A DNA stretch of 64,000 nucleotides, taken from NCBI RefSeq assembly GCF_020103725.1, contig NZ_JAHXBG010000005.1, positions 1-64,000 of the forward strand, written 5' to 3'. Of this stretch, positions 34,749 through 43,191 are shown piece after piece. A program made the translations under genes and the position numbers. The first letter of the stretch is position 1. Each line of letters opens with the position of its first letter. The notes below the pieces were generated by a model. It did no database searches and was not told where the DNA came from. It saw nothing but the letters and a program-made list of their open reading frames with translations. The DNA comes from Hyalangium gracile (GTDB lineage: Bacteria > Myxococcota > Myxococcia > Myxococcales > Myxococcaceae).

Positions 34749-35642
34749 ATGACAGAGATGACCCCCCAGGCGCGGAGCCGTGCTGGAGCGCAGTGCCGAG
34801 CGAGTGGAGCAGGCAGGTGGATGCTGGCCGCGGCGTTGCTGGTCGCCGCGACTGCGGGCTGTGGCCCCGTGGAGGACTCGTCCGAGCCCTCCTCGCTGAG
34901 CACCGGGAGCCAGGAGCTCGACTCGATGAACGGGCTCAGCGCCAACGGGCTCAGTGCCAACGGCTTGTCGGCCAACGGGCTCAGCGCCAACGGGCTGGCC
35001 ACCAACGGGCTGGCGACGGCGAGCTTCAAGGCCTGGTTCGGAGCGGATCCGGCCCTGGGAGACATGGTGATGCGCTACCTCGTGAGGTGCGCCGTCCCCG
35101 CGGGAGAGACGCGGTCCCATGTCGATGCGAGCACGGGCCAGCGCTACACGTGGAGCGGGAGCCTCGGCCTGGCTCCGAGGTGGGCCCGTGGCGCCGTCGC
35201 CAGCCGCACCGAGCAGCAGATCATCAGCGCCTGCCTGATGGCGCATGTGAACCGGTATGGAGAGAGCGTCCCCATCTCCGTGCTGGGGCACGACGCCGAC
35301 GGCGACATCATTCCCTACAGCCGCCGCGAGCTCGGCAACTACGTGGCGCGAGAGGCCTGCTTCTTCGGCAACCTCTTCACGCAGGAGGGGCTCTACTTCG
35401 GCACGGACCAGCTCGTGGGCAACCACTCCATGTACCTGACGCGGGCCTGCGCCGGGCTGGGAGGCGGCTCCGCCACGGCGTGCGCGCCCATGCGCTTCGT
35501 CGGCGACTGCTGGTCGAGCTGCGTGCGCGATCCCCGCGGCCCGTTCTACTGGAGCTGCAGCCACAACGGGGTGAGCTACCCGGCCATCACCACCCGGATG
35601 CGCGCCGCGGACTACGTGGAGCTCTTCAAGGACAACGACTGA
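34749..35642 (+). CDS. NGLSA-repeat lipoprotein
   Basis: 297-aa lipoprotein (lipobox TAGC, Cys about residue 38 after a long n-region). Right after the anchor lie six pentapeptides NGL(S/A)(A/T), then a globular domain of about 210 residues with paired cysteines (CAVPAG, SACLM, REACFF, RACAG, TACAP, GDCWSSC, YWSCSHNG). I do not recognise the domain. The Asn-Gly-Leu repeat after a lipobox is something I associate with myxobacterial surface proteins. The divergent neighbour is the cyclase-ATPase gene 238 bases away. Function unknown. Confidence 0.82.
   Translation: MTEMTPQARSRAGAQCRASGAGRWMLAAALLVAATAGCGPVEDSSEPSSLSTGSQELDSMNGLSANGLSANGLSANGLSANGLATNGLATASFKAWFGADPALGDMVMRYLVRCAVPAGETRSHVDASTGQRYTWSGSLGLAPRWARGAVASRTEQQIISACLMAHVNRYGESVPISVLGHDADGDIIPYSRRELGNYVAREACFFGNLFTQEGLYFGTDQLVGNHSMYLTRACAGLGGGSATACAPMRFVGDCWSSCVRDPRGPFYWSCSHNGVSYPAITTRMRAADYVELFKDND
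34929..35018 (+). repeat. 15-bp tandem repeat, six copies
   Basis: Six consecutive 15-base units encoding NGLSA (four) and NGLAT (two). The typical unit is AACGGGCTCAGCGCC, with synonymous differences in the third copy (ggcttgtcg), so the array is not brand-new. Copy number is likely to vary among relatives and it may act as a flexible stalk. Confidence 0.85.
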
Positions 35643-35643
35643 C

Positions 35644-38562
35644 TCAGCGCCCGCGGCGCCCGGGCTTGAACTTGCCGCGGGACTTCGAGGGCTTCCCTCC
35701 GCCTCCCGCGCCCTTGCGCTTGCCCGCGGGCGCGGCCCGGCTCGACTTCTTCCCACCGGGTGCGGCCTTGCGCGCGGGACGCGTCTCCCGAGGCTCGCGA
35801 GACGGCAGCTCGAACGCGGCGCGAGGCGCCTCGGTGGGCTGGCGCTCCTCGCTCTTGTTCGCGCGCCGGGCCGCCAGCGCCCGAAGGCGATCGAACCCCG
35901 GTGGCGGTGTCGGCGGAGGCGCATCCGCCATGAAGGCCGCCAGCGGATCTCCCTCGGCGATGGGGTGGGGCTCGGGACGCCACGTCGAGCCCGGCGCTTC
36001 GGCCTCCCGCGCTCGCTCCGCCTCCTGCACCGGGCGCACGACGAAGCGCCGCCGCGGCGTGCCGTCCGCCGGCTCGGGTGCCGCCGCTCGAGGCTCGGGC
36101 CGCCGAGGCTCCTGCTCCCGCCCGGCGCCGCGCTCACCCTGCCAGCGCTTGCGGTCGGCCTTGCTCGGAGCCGCCTCCTCCCGCTGGCCGGCTCGCACGA
36201 AGCGCCGGCGCTTCTCCTCGAACCGAGGCGCCTCCTCCCGAGGTTCCTCGCCCTTGCCCCCCCGCCCTCGCGGCTCCTGGGACACCACGCCGAACCGGGG
36301 CTCCTCCGCGTCCGGCCGCCACGGCCCGAACCGGCTCCCGGGACGCCCGGGGCGCTGGGCCCGCTCGCGGCGCGTCACGGGCTTGCCATCGATCTCCAGG
36401 GGCTCGAAGTCGATCTGCCGCCGCTCCGGGCTCACCGACGCCAGCCGCACGCGGCACTTCTGCCCCACGCGGATGCGCCGCCCGTCCGGGAACACCAGCG
36501 CGTGCAGCATCTTGTCCAGCTTCCCGCCGAACCCGAGCGTCTCGAGCTTGACCAGGCCCTCCACGTGCTCGGTGTCCAGCTCCACGAAGCAGCCGAACTC
36601 GGCCAGGCCGGAGATGGTGGCGTCGAACTCCTCGCCCACGCGGTCCTTCATCAGCAGCGTGGCGTAGAAGGACACCACCTCGCGCTCCACCTGCATGGCG
36701 GCGCGCTCGCGCTCGGAGCTCTGCTCGGCCATCTCCTCCAGCTGGGCCTCCTCGCGCTCCAGGTGCGCCTGAGAGCGCTTCTTGCCCTTGCGCACCCAGT
36801 GCGCCTTGAGCAGCCGGTGCACCAGCAGATCCGGGTAGCGGCGGATGGGCGAGGTGAAGTGCAGGTAGTGCTCCGCGGCCAGGCCGTAGTGCCCCACCCG
36901 CGAGGCCGAGTACACCGCCTGCATCATCGAGCGCAGCAAGAGCTGGTTCAGCGCGCGCTGCTCCGGGTGGCCCTCGAGCTGGGAGATGAACGCGTCCAGC
37001 TCCTTGGAGGACACCCCGTCCTCGAAGCGCAGCTTGAAGCCGTACGCCTGCGCCAGCGCGGCGAAGGCGGCCAGCTTCTGCTCGTCCGGCTCGCCGTGGA
37101 AGCGGTAGACGGTGGGCAGCCCCTCGTCCTGGAAGAACTTCGCCACCGCCTCGTTGGCGGCCAGCATGCACTCCTCGATGAGGCGGTGGCTCTCCTTGCG
37201 CTCGCGCTTGTCCATGCGCTCGGGCAGGCCGTCCTCGCCCATCACCACCTTGTGCTCGGGCAGATCGAAGTCGATGGCGCCCCGCTCCTTGCGCATCTTC
37301 CGGAGCGCGCGGGACACCGCCAGCAGCCGCTCGAAGAGCGGGCGCAGCGAGTTGCGGTGGGGCACGTCCTTGCCGTCCAGGACGTCCTGCACCTCGTTGT
37401 ACGTGCACCGGGCCACGCTGCGCATCACGCCCGGGTACAGCTCATAGGAGCGCAGCTGGGCGCGCGCGTCGAACACCATGTCCGCCACCATGCACAGCCG
37501 ATCCTCGTCCGGCCGCAGCGAGCAGATGCCGTTGCTCAGCCGCTCCGGCAGCATGGGCAGCACGCGGTCCGGCAGGTACACCGAGGTGGCCCGGCGCAGC
37601 GCCTCCGCGTCCAGCGGCCGGCCCTCGCGCACGTACTGCGTCACGTCCGCGATGGCCACCACCAGCCGCCAGCCCGAGCCGTGGGGCTCGGCGTACACCG
37701 CGTCGTCGAAGTCCCGCGCGTCCTCGCCGTCGATGGTGATCAGCGGCATGGTGCGCAGATCCCTGCGCCCCTCGGCTCGCGCCTCCTCGTCGGTGACGGC
37801 CGGGCCCACGCTGTCCGCCTCGTCCATCACCTCGGGCGGGAACTCGTCGTTGAAGCCCTGGCCGTAGGCGATGGAGAGCACCTCGGCGCTCGGATCCCCG
37901 GGCCGGCCCAGCGAGCCGGCCACCTCGCCGAACAGCCCCTCGCCCTCGTCCAGCATCCGCGCGCCCACGCCCAGGCGCACCTTCACCAGGTCGCCCTGCC
38001 GCGCCATCTGGGTGCGCGGGACGCGGATGGGGCCCGGCAGCGTGTTGTCGCTCGGCAGCACCAGAGCGTGCCGGCCCTGCTCCGAGTACACCCCCACCAC
38101 CAGCTCTCGGCGCCGCTGCACCACATCCACCAGTCGGCCCTCCAGCCGCCCGGGGCGCCCGGACACCTCCACGAGGACGCGATCGTTGTCCAGCGCGCGC
38201 GCGGCCTCCGCCGGAGGCAGGAACACGTCCTCGCCCTCGCCGGACAGCGGCCGGACGAAGCCGAAGCCATCCCGGTGGACGCTGAGGATGCCCTCCACCT
38301 GCGTGCGCTCGGCCCTGGTGGGGATGGGCCCCTTGCGGCCCTTGCGGCGCTCGGGCTCGGCGGGCTCGGCGCGGCGGTGCTCGAGCCGGAAGCGCTTGCC
38401 CTCCTTGAGGATGTGGCCCTGACGGACCATCTCCCGCAGGGTGCGCTTGAGGGTCGTCTGCTGCCCGGCGTGCATGCCGGCCAGCCGCAGGAGCTCCTTG
38501 ACTCCCAGCGGGTGGTCGGCGTCGGAGAGGATCTGTCTCAGCTGCTCAGGGGATGGATTCAC
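35644..38562 (-). CDS. rnr: Ribonuclease R with long basic C-terminal tail
   Basis: 972-aa 3'-5' exoribonuclease. An N-terminal winged-helix segment (ILSDADHPLGVKELLRLAG) is followed by cold-shock domains (VHRDGFGFVRPL). The RNB catalytic domain has the metal-binding TIDGEDARDFDDAVY, then SNGICSLRPDEDRL and HFTSPIRRYPDLLVHR, and is followed by an S1 domain (VGEEFDATISGLAEFGCFVEL). About 220 residues of Arg/Pro/Glu-rich, low-complexity tail follow, longer than the E. coli tail. The start is GTG 38562, and no stronger site is seen upstream. It degrades structured RNA and takes part in RNA quality control. Confidence 0.96.
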   Translation of the reverse strand: MNPSPEQLRQILSDADHPLGVKELLRLAGMHAGQQTTLKRTLREMVRQGHILKEGKRFRLEHRRAEPAEPERRKGRKGPIPTRAERTQVEGILSVHRDGFGFVRPLSGEGEDVFLPPAEAARALDNDRVLVEVSGRPGRLEGRLVDVVQRRRELVVGVYSEQGRHALVLPSDNTLPGPIRVPRTQMARQGDLVKVRLGVGARMLDEGEGLFGEVAGSLGRPGDPSAEVLSIAYGQGFNDEFPPEVMDEADSVGPAVTDEEARAEGRRDLRTMPLITIDGEDARDFDDAVYAEPHGSGWRLVVAIADVTQYVREGRPLDAEALRRATSVYLPDRVLPMLPERLSNGICSLRPDEDRLCMVADMVFDARAQLRSYELYPGVMRSVARCTYNEVQDVLDGKDVPHRNSLRPLFERLLAVSRALRKMRKERGAIDFDLPEHKVVMGEDGLPERMDKRERKESHRLIEECMLAANEAVAKFFQDEGLPTVYRFHGEPDEQKLAAFAALAQAYGFKLRFEDGVSSKELDAFISQLEGHPEQRALNQLLLRSMMQAVYSASRVGHYGLAAEHYLHFTSPIRRYPDLLVHRLLKAHWVRKGKKRSQAHLEREEAQLEEMAEQSSERERAAMQVEREVVSFYATLLMKDRVGEEFDATISGLAEFGCFVELDTEHVEGLVKLETLGFGGKLDKMLHALVFPDGRRIRVGQKCRVRLASVSPERRQIDFEPLEIDGKPVTRRERAQRPGRPGSRFGPWRPDAEEPRFGVVSQEPRGRGGKGEEPREEAPRFEEKRRRFVRAGQREEAAPSKADRKRWQGERGAGREQEPRRPEPRAAAPEPADGTPRRRFVVRPVQEAERAREAEAPGSTWRPEPHPIAEGDPLAAFMADAPPPTPPPGFDRLRALAARRANKSEERQPTEAPRAAFELPSREPRETRPARKAAPGGKKSSRAAPAGKRKGAGGGGKPSKSRGKFKPGRRGR

Positions 38563-38679
38563 AAGGAACCTGGGCGCGGGCCCTTCCGCTCATGAAACGG
38601 GTAGGCCCTGGCCCGCTGGACGGGAACCCCCCAGGCAGCCGTGCTCGGCCCCTGGGCTGCTCCCGGTCCTGTCAGCCGC

Positions 38680-40074
38680 TCACGGCTTGACGGTGACGTT
38701 GATCTTGAACGAGCGCTCCACGACGCCCGGAGTGAAGGCCTTCGCCAGGAAGAACTCCATCTCCGAGGTGCCGGGGTTGCGCGGGGTGAAGAAGAACTCG
38801 CGGGTGCCGGCGCTGCCACCCTCGTCCGGCTCGTAGCGCGCCTCGCGCAGGCCCACGCGCTTGGCCGCCGTGGGCTCGATGGCCCACGTGTAGCCGGGCT
38901 GCTCCTGGAGCCGCACGGTGAGGCCGTGGTTGAGCTTCACCTCCACGGAGGTGGGCACCTCGCCCTCCACGTGGACGATCTCCATGTCCTCGCGGGACAC
39001 GCGGGCCTCGGGCGGACGCGGCTCGAAGTTCTCGACGAGGATCTTCCCGCCCCAGCCGGAGGACTTCTCCACCACGCCCGTGAGGAAGAGCAGCTGCCCC
39101 ACGTACTTGCGCATGCCCTTGGTGCCCTTGCCCTCGAGGATGAAGGACACCTGCTGCCGGGTGCCGGCGTTGGAGACCACGAGCACGAAGTCCTCGCCCG
39201 TCATCTCCAGGTTGCCGCGCAGCGAGGCGAAGCCCTTGATGCCCGAGCCCATGCCGGCGCTCGTCACCATGGACACCTCGCCCGGGGACAGGAAGCGCAG
39301 CTTGGCCTCGGTCTCGGCCGGCGGGGGCGCGGGGGCCTCGGCCTCCGGCTTCTTCGCCGAGTACTTGCGCACGTCCACCGTGCCGCCGTAGTTCGTCGTC
39401 TTGCGGATCAGCCCGCTCACGGAGACCTTGTGGTCCACGTAGGCCGGCAGCACTTCCTGATCCGGGCCCTGGAGCAGGAACGTCAGCTCGCGCTTGTCGC
39501 GGCCCACCACCAGCAGGTGCGGCATGCCGTCGGTCACCACGAGCCGGCCCTTGAGGCTGCCCTCGCCGAACACGCCGCGGCCCTCGCCCGCCGACAGCAG
39601 CTGCTCCATCTCCCGCTTGGTGAGCGCGTCGCCCACCGGAGGCAGCTTGGTGGCGCGCGGCCGGGGCTTCTCCTGGGCCGGAACCGCCGGCGCAGACGAG
39701 CCGCCCTTGCCCTTGGCCGCACCCGCGGGCGCCTTGGCCTTGGCCTCGGCCTTCTCGCCCTTGGCGGCCTTCTCGCCCGGAGCCTTCTCGGCCACGGCCT
39801 TCTCGGCCTTGGGCGCCGCCTCGCCCTTCTCGGCGGTCTTGGTCTTTGGAGCAGCGGCCTTCGCGGCGCTCTTGGGCGCGCTCTTCGAGGCCGACTTCGT
39901 CGCGGGTGCTTTCCCCTTGGTCACTTCTGCCACCTTCTCCTTGACGGCCTTGACCACTTTCGTCGCCGTCTTCGCCACCCGCTCACTCGCGTTCTTGAGA
40001 AGCTCCAGCCGCGCGGCCTTGTCCTTCTTGGCAGCGGGGGTCGCCTTCTTGGCCCCAGACTTGGGCTTGGCCAT
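38680..40074 (-). CDS. Histone H1-like protein fused to binding domains and a chagasin-like C-terminus
   Basis: 464-aa protein. Residues 1-135 are Lys/Ala/Pro-rich like histone H1 tails (MAKPKSGAKKATPAAKKDKA), suggesting nucleic acid binding. Residues about 150-360 contain two similar beta-rich segments (LKGRLVVTDGMPHLLVVGRD and FASLRGNLEMTGEDFVLVVS), each followed by a VSGLIRK/LTGVVEK strand, perhaps OB-like. The last 90 residues resemble the chagasin/I42 cysteine-protease inhibitor pattern (EQPGYTWAIE, then AGTREFFFTPRNPGTSEM). AAGGAGA supports ATG 40074. There is no signal peptide. The combination is unusual and its role unknown. Confidence 0.75.
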   Translation of the reverse strand: MAKPKSGAKKATPAAKKDKAARLELLKNASERVAKTATKVVKAVKEKVAEVTKGKAPATKSASKSAPKSAAKAAAPKTKTAEKGEAAPKAEKAVAEKAPGEKAAKGEKAEAKAKAPAGAAKGKGGSSAPAVPAQEKPRPRATKLPPVGDALTKREMEQLLSAGEGRGVFGEGSLKGRLVVTDGMPHLLVVGRDKRELTFLLQGPDQEVLPAYVDHKVSVSGLIRKTTNYGGTVDVRKYSAKKPEAEAPAPPPAETEAKLRFLSPGEVSMVTSAGMGSGIKGFASLRGNLEMTGEDFVLVVSNAGTRQQVSFILEGKGTKGMRKYVGQLLFLTGVVEKSSGWGGKILVENFEPRPPEARVSREDMEIVHVEGEVPTSVEVKLNHGLTVRLQEQPGYTWAIEPTAAKRVGLREARYEPDEGGSAGTREFFFTPRNPGTSEMEFFLAKAFTPGVVERSFKINVTVKP

Positions 40075-40160
40075 CGACGCTGTCTCCTTGGGATCCCGTG
40101 TTATTTCAACGGGTTGGCGGATCTCCCCTGGCACGGGGGCGTGTCGCGCGATCAACGTCG

Positions 40161-40189
40161 CTTGTAACGGTGATCAGCGGGACTGTCAA
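40161..40189 (-). promoter_or_regulatory. Sigma70-like promoter of the histone H1-like gene
   Basis: On the minus strand TTGACA (40189-40184) is followed after exactly 17 bases by TACAAG (40166-40161). That gives a perfect -35 and a 4-of-6 -10, placing the start of transcription near 40154 and leaving a leader of about 80 bases before ATG 40074. The region is AT-richer than its surroundings. The divergent moeA promoter should be in the same gap. Confidence 0.55.
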
Positions 40190-40232
40190 ACAAAGTCTTG
40201 AATTTCCTAGAGACTTCGATCTCAGTGCGCCC

Positions 40233-41465
40233 ATGAGCACTGGATCCGATCTGCTGCCGGCGGAGGACGCGCGAGCCCGAGCGCTCGCCCTGGCCTCCCC
40301 TCTTCCCGTGGAGTGGGTGCGCCTCGAAGAAGCCCTCGGGCGAGCGCTGGGCGCGGACGTGCTCGCGCAGCGCACGCTACCACCGTGGGACAACTCCGCC
40401 ATGGACGGCTACGCGGTGCGAAGCGCCGATCTCTCCGGTCCGCCGCCCGTCCGGCTGGCCGTGGGAGAGATCATCCACGCGGGGCAGACACCTCGCAGCG
40501 AGCTGCGCCCGGGCGTCTGCGCCCGGATCATGACGGGCGCGCCGCTGCCCGCCGGAGCGGACGCGGTGGTGATGCAGGAGCGCACCCGGCCCCTCCAGGG
40601 CGCCGAGGGCCCGGCCGTGGAGATCCTCGAGGCCGTGTCGGCGGGGAACTTCGTCCGCCCCCGAGGCGAGGACGCCCGGGCCGGCGAGCCGCTGCTCGGG
40701 CGAGGCACGCCGCTGGGCATCCCGGAGCTGGGGCTGATCACCGCCCAGGGCCTGCTCACGGTGCCGGTCCCGCGCCGCCCCCGGGTGGCCATCCTCTCCA
40801 CCGGGGACGAGCTGTGCCGCGCCGACGAGGCCCCCGAGGGCCGCATCGTCGACACCAACGCCCCCTCCCTCGCGCTGGCGGTGGCGAGGGCCGGAGGGCT
40901 CCCCACCCTGCTGGGCATCGCCCGGGACACCCAGGAGGAGGTGTCCGCGCGCCTGGCGGAGGCCCAGGGCTTCGACGTGGTGCTCACCAGCGCGGGCGTC
41001 TCCGTGGGAGAGCGCGACTTCGTGAAGGCCTCCCTCCAGGAGCAGGGCGTGGAGATGAACTTCTGGCGGGTGGCCATCAAGCCCGGCAAGCCGCTGGCCG
41101 TGGGCCGCAAGGGCCGCACGCTCTACTTCGGGCTACCGGGCAACCCCACCTCCTCCCTGGTCACCTTCGAGCTGTTCGTCCGCCCGGTGCTCCGGCGGCT
41201 GCTCGGCCACTCGGACGTGGAGCCACCCCGGGTGGCCGGCCGCCTGGACGGCGAGCTGCGTAAGGCGCCCGGGCTGGCGCACTACATCCGTGTAGCGGCC
41301 AGCTGGCGTGAGGGCGAGCTCTGGGCCCGGCCGCTCGCCACCCAGACGTCAGGGGCGCTGCGCTCGGCGGCCTCGGCCACCCACCTGCTCCACTTCCCCC
41401 GGGAGGCAAGCAGTCTGGCTCATGGGGGGCATGTCGTTCTCTTGCCGGTCTCCTGGAGCGCGTGA
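40233..41465 (+). CDS. moeA: Molybdopterin molybdotransferase MoeA
   Basis: 410-aa enzyme inserting molybdate into adenylated molybdopterin, the last general step of molybdenum cofactor synthesis. Signatures: PPWDNSAMDGYAV, TGAPLPAGADAVVMQE, ILSTGDEL, TSAGVSVGERDFVK, KPGKPLAVGRKG and FGLPGNPTSS. Full length for the family. It supplies cofactor for enzymes such as the molybdenum hydroxylase at 13.3-17.9 kb. No other mo genes are visible nearby. ATG 40233 was chosen over an upstream in-frame codon that lies in the promoter gap. Confidence 0.96.
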   Translation: MSTGSDLLPAEDARARALALASPLPVEWVRLEEALGRALGADVLAQRTLPPWDNSAMDGYAVRSADLSGPPPVRLAVGEIIHAGQTPRSELRPGVCARIMTGAPLPAGADAVVMQERTRPLQGAEGPAVEILEAVSAGNFVRPRGEDARAGEPLLGRGTPLGIPELGLITAQGLLTVPVPRRPRVAILSTGDELCRADEAPEGRIVDTNAPSLALAVARAGGLPTLLGIARDTQEEVSARLAEAQGFDVVLTSAGVSVGERDFVKASLQEQGVEMNFWRVAIKPGKPLAVGRKGRTLYFGLPGNPTSSLVTFELFVRPVLRRLLGHSDVEPPRVAGRLDGELRKAPGLAHYIRVAASWREGELWARPLATQTSGALRSAASATHLLHFPREASSLAHGGHVVLLPVSWSA

Positions 41466-41499
41466 GCAACGTTCAGTCCCCAAGGGCATCCAACCTGTT

Positions 41500-41517
41500 G
41501 GGACTCTGGGCAGTCCC
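41500..41517. repeat. Short hairpin GGGACT/AGTCCC between moeA and ribA
   Basis: 6-bp perfect arms with a 6-base loop, followed by TTGACTTG. Either a weak transcription end for moeA or part of the ribA promoter region, since TTGACT resembles a -35 element. The evidence is insufficient to decide. Confidence 0.3.
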
Positions 41518-41576
41518 TTGACTTGAACCCCAACGAACCCCGAAAAAGGGTTCCCCTCTTGGGAGAACGTCTCATC

Positions 41577-42245
41577 ATGTCCGACACTCGTCCACCCCAG
41601 GTGCTCCCCTCGCGCAAGCCGACCCAGAACCTGGAGCGGTACTCGGAGGCGGACATCCCCACCGAGCGAGGAATGCTCCGCACGGTGGTCTTCCGGGACC
41701 GGCGTAACGGCCGCGAGCACATCGCCATGGTGGTGGGCGACGTGGCCAAGGAGGGGGTGCCCGTCCGGGTGCACTCCGAGTGCCTGACCTCCGAGGTGTT
41801 CGGCAGCCTCAAGTGCGACTGCCGCCAGCAGTTGGACCGGGCCCTGGACTTCATCACCCAGGGGGGATGTGGGGTAGTCCTGTACCTGCGTCAAGAGGGA
41901 CGCGGCATCGGTTTGGGCAACAAGATCAAGGCCTATGCCCTGCAGTCCAAGGGGTACGATACGTACGAGGCCAACCGGCAGCTGGGTTTCGCGGATGATC
42001 TTCGCAGCTATGATATTGCAGCGGAGATGCTGCGGTCCCTGGATGTCCGGTCGGTGGACCTCATTACGAACAACCCATTGAAGATCGCCGGGCTGGTGGA
42101 GGAAGGCATGCCGGTGCGGCGTCGAATCCCTTCCCGGACCGAGCACAATCCGCATAACGTCGGATACCTGAAGACCAAGCGCGAGCGCACGGGGCACCTG
42201 ATTGAGCTCTTCGCCGAGGAAGACACCGAAGCAAAAGCCGGCTGA
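41577..42245 (+). CDS. ribA: GTP cyclohydrolase II (riboflavin synthesis)
   Basis: 222-aa enzyme converting GTP to the first pyrimidine intermediate of riboflavin/FAD synthesis. The zinc site CLTSEVFGSLKCDC and the catalytic RQEGRGIGLGNKIKAYALQ are intact, and the end NPHNVGYLKTK is typical. It is the stand-alone form, not fused to RibB. GGGAGA about 11 bases upstream supports ATG 41577. FAD made by this pathway is a cofactor of the hydroxylase and lipoamide dehydrogenase, though genomic distance gives no direct link. Confidence 0.94.
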   Translation: MSDTRPPQVLPSRKPTQNLERYSEADIPTERGMLRTVVFRDRRNGREHIAMVVGDVAKEGVPVRVHSECLTSEVFGSLKCDCRQQLDRALDFITQGGCGVVLYLRQEGRGIGLGNKIKAYALQSKGYDTYEANRQLGFADDLRSYDIAAEMLRSLDVRSVDLITNNPLKIAGLVEEGMPVRRRIPSRTEHNPHNVGYLKTKRERTGHLIELFAEEDTEAKAG

Positions 42246-43167
42246 GAAGCCGCTGCGGAAGTCCCGCGCCCAGGAGGCCGCGCGCCGGGTGAAGGCTGCG
42301 GTGAAGCGGGCCAACGGCGCACCGGCGAAGACGCACTTCCACGTCCGCTTCTGGGGCGTGCGTGGATCCATTCCCTCTCCCGGCCCGCATACGCGGCGCT
42401 ACGGCGGCAACACCCCGTGCGTGGAGATGCGCGTGGGCGACTCGCTGCTGGTCTTCGATCTGGGCACGGGCGCGCGGGTACTGGGCGACTCGCTGATGGC
42501 CAAGGGGCAGCCGGTGAGCGCCTCGGTCTTCCTGTCGCACTACCACTACGATCACCTGCAGGGCCTGCCCTTCTTCAAGCCGATCTTCGTGCCGCACAAC
42601 GCCTTCACGTTCTACGGCGCCACGCGCAACGGGCAGACGGTGAAGCAGATCATCTCGGGGCAGATGACGCAGCCCTACTTCCCGGTGACGGCCGACGGCG
42701 TGTTCCGGGCGCAGCTGAGCTACCACGACATCCAGGCCGGCGAGGCGCTCACGGTGGGCTCGGCGCAGGTGAGCACCCTGGAGCTGAACCACCCGGGCGG
42801 CAACCTGGGCTACCGCGTGGAGTGTGATGGCCGCTCGGTGGTGTACGCCACGGACATCGAACACGGCGGCGGCGACGAGGAGCGCTTCTTCGAGTTCGCC
42901 CGCGGCACGGACCTGCTCATCTACGACTCGATGTACACCGAGGACGAGTACTGCGGGCGCCGGGGCGGGCCACCGCGCACGGGCTGGGGCCACTCCACGT
43001 GGCAGGCGGCGGTGCGCGCGGCCAACGAGTCCCAGGCGAAGACGCTGGTGCTCTTCCACCACGATCCGGAGCGCGACGACACGGAGATGAACCGGCTGGT
43101 GCGCCAGGTGCGCAAGCACCGCCCCGAGGTCATCGCCGCGCAAGAGGACATGACCCTCACGCTGTGA
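42202..43167 (+). CDS. Metallo-beta-lactamase-fold hydrolase
   Basis: 321-aa predicted metal hydrolase. Active-site blocks: FLSHYHYDHLQGLP (HxHxDH), LELNHPGGNLGY, VVYATDIEHGG and LVLFHHDPERDD. It resembles the phosphodiesterase/PhnP-like branch. The conserved start is HFHVRFWGVRGSIPSPG, preceded by a Lys/Arg-rich leader. Third-position GC stays at 100 percent over the 14 codons after the ribA stop, so coding begins earlier. The only in-frame start after a stop is TTG 42202, giving a 44-base overlap with ribA and likely translational coupling. The substrate is unknown. Confidence 0.88.
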   Translation: MSSSPRKTPKQKPAEKPLRKSRAQEAARRVKAAVKRANGAPAKTHFHVRFWGVRGSIPSPGPHTRRYGGNTPCVEMRVGDSLLVFDLGTGARVLGDSLMAKGQPVSASVFLSHYHYDHLQGLPFFKPIFVPHNAFTFYGATRNGQTVKQIISGQMTQPYFPVTADGVFRAQLSYHDIQAGEALTVGSAQVSTLELNHPGGNLGYRVECDGRSVVYATDIEHGGGDEERFFEFARGTDLLIYDSMYTEDEYCGRRGGPPRTGWGHSTWQAAVRAANESQAKTLVLFHHDPERDDTEMNRLVRQVRKHRPEVIAAQEDMTLTL

Positions 43168-43191
43168 GGGCGTGGCTCACGGGGCTGACGG

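Noticed and set aside
35965-38595. 876-codon plus-strand frame opposite rnr
   Set aside because: No domain, His/Leu/Val-rich; rnr on the other strand is complete.
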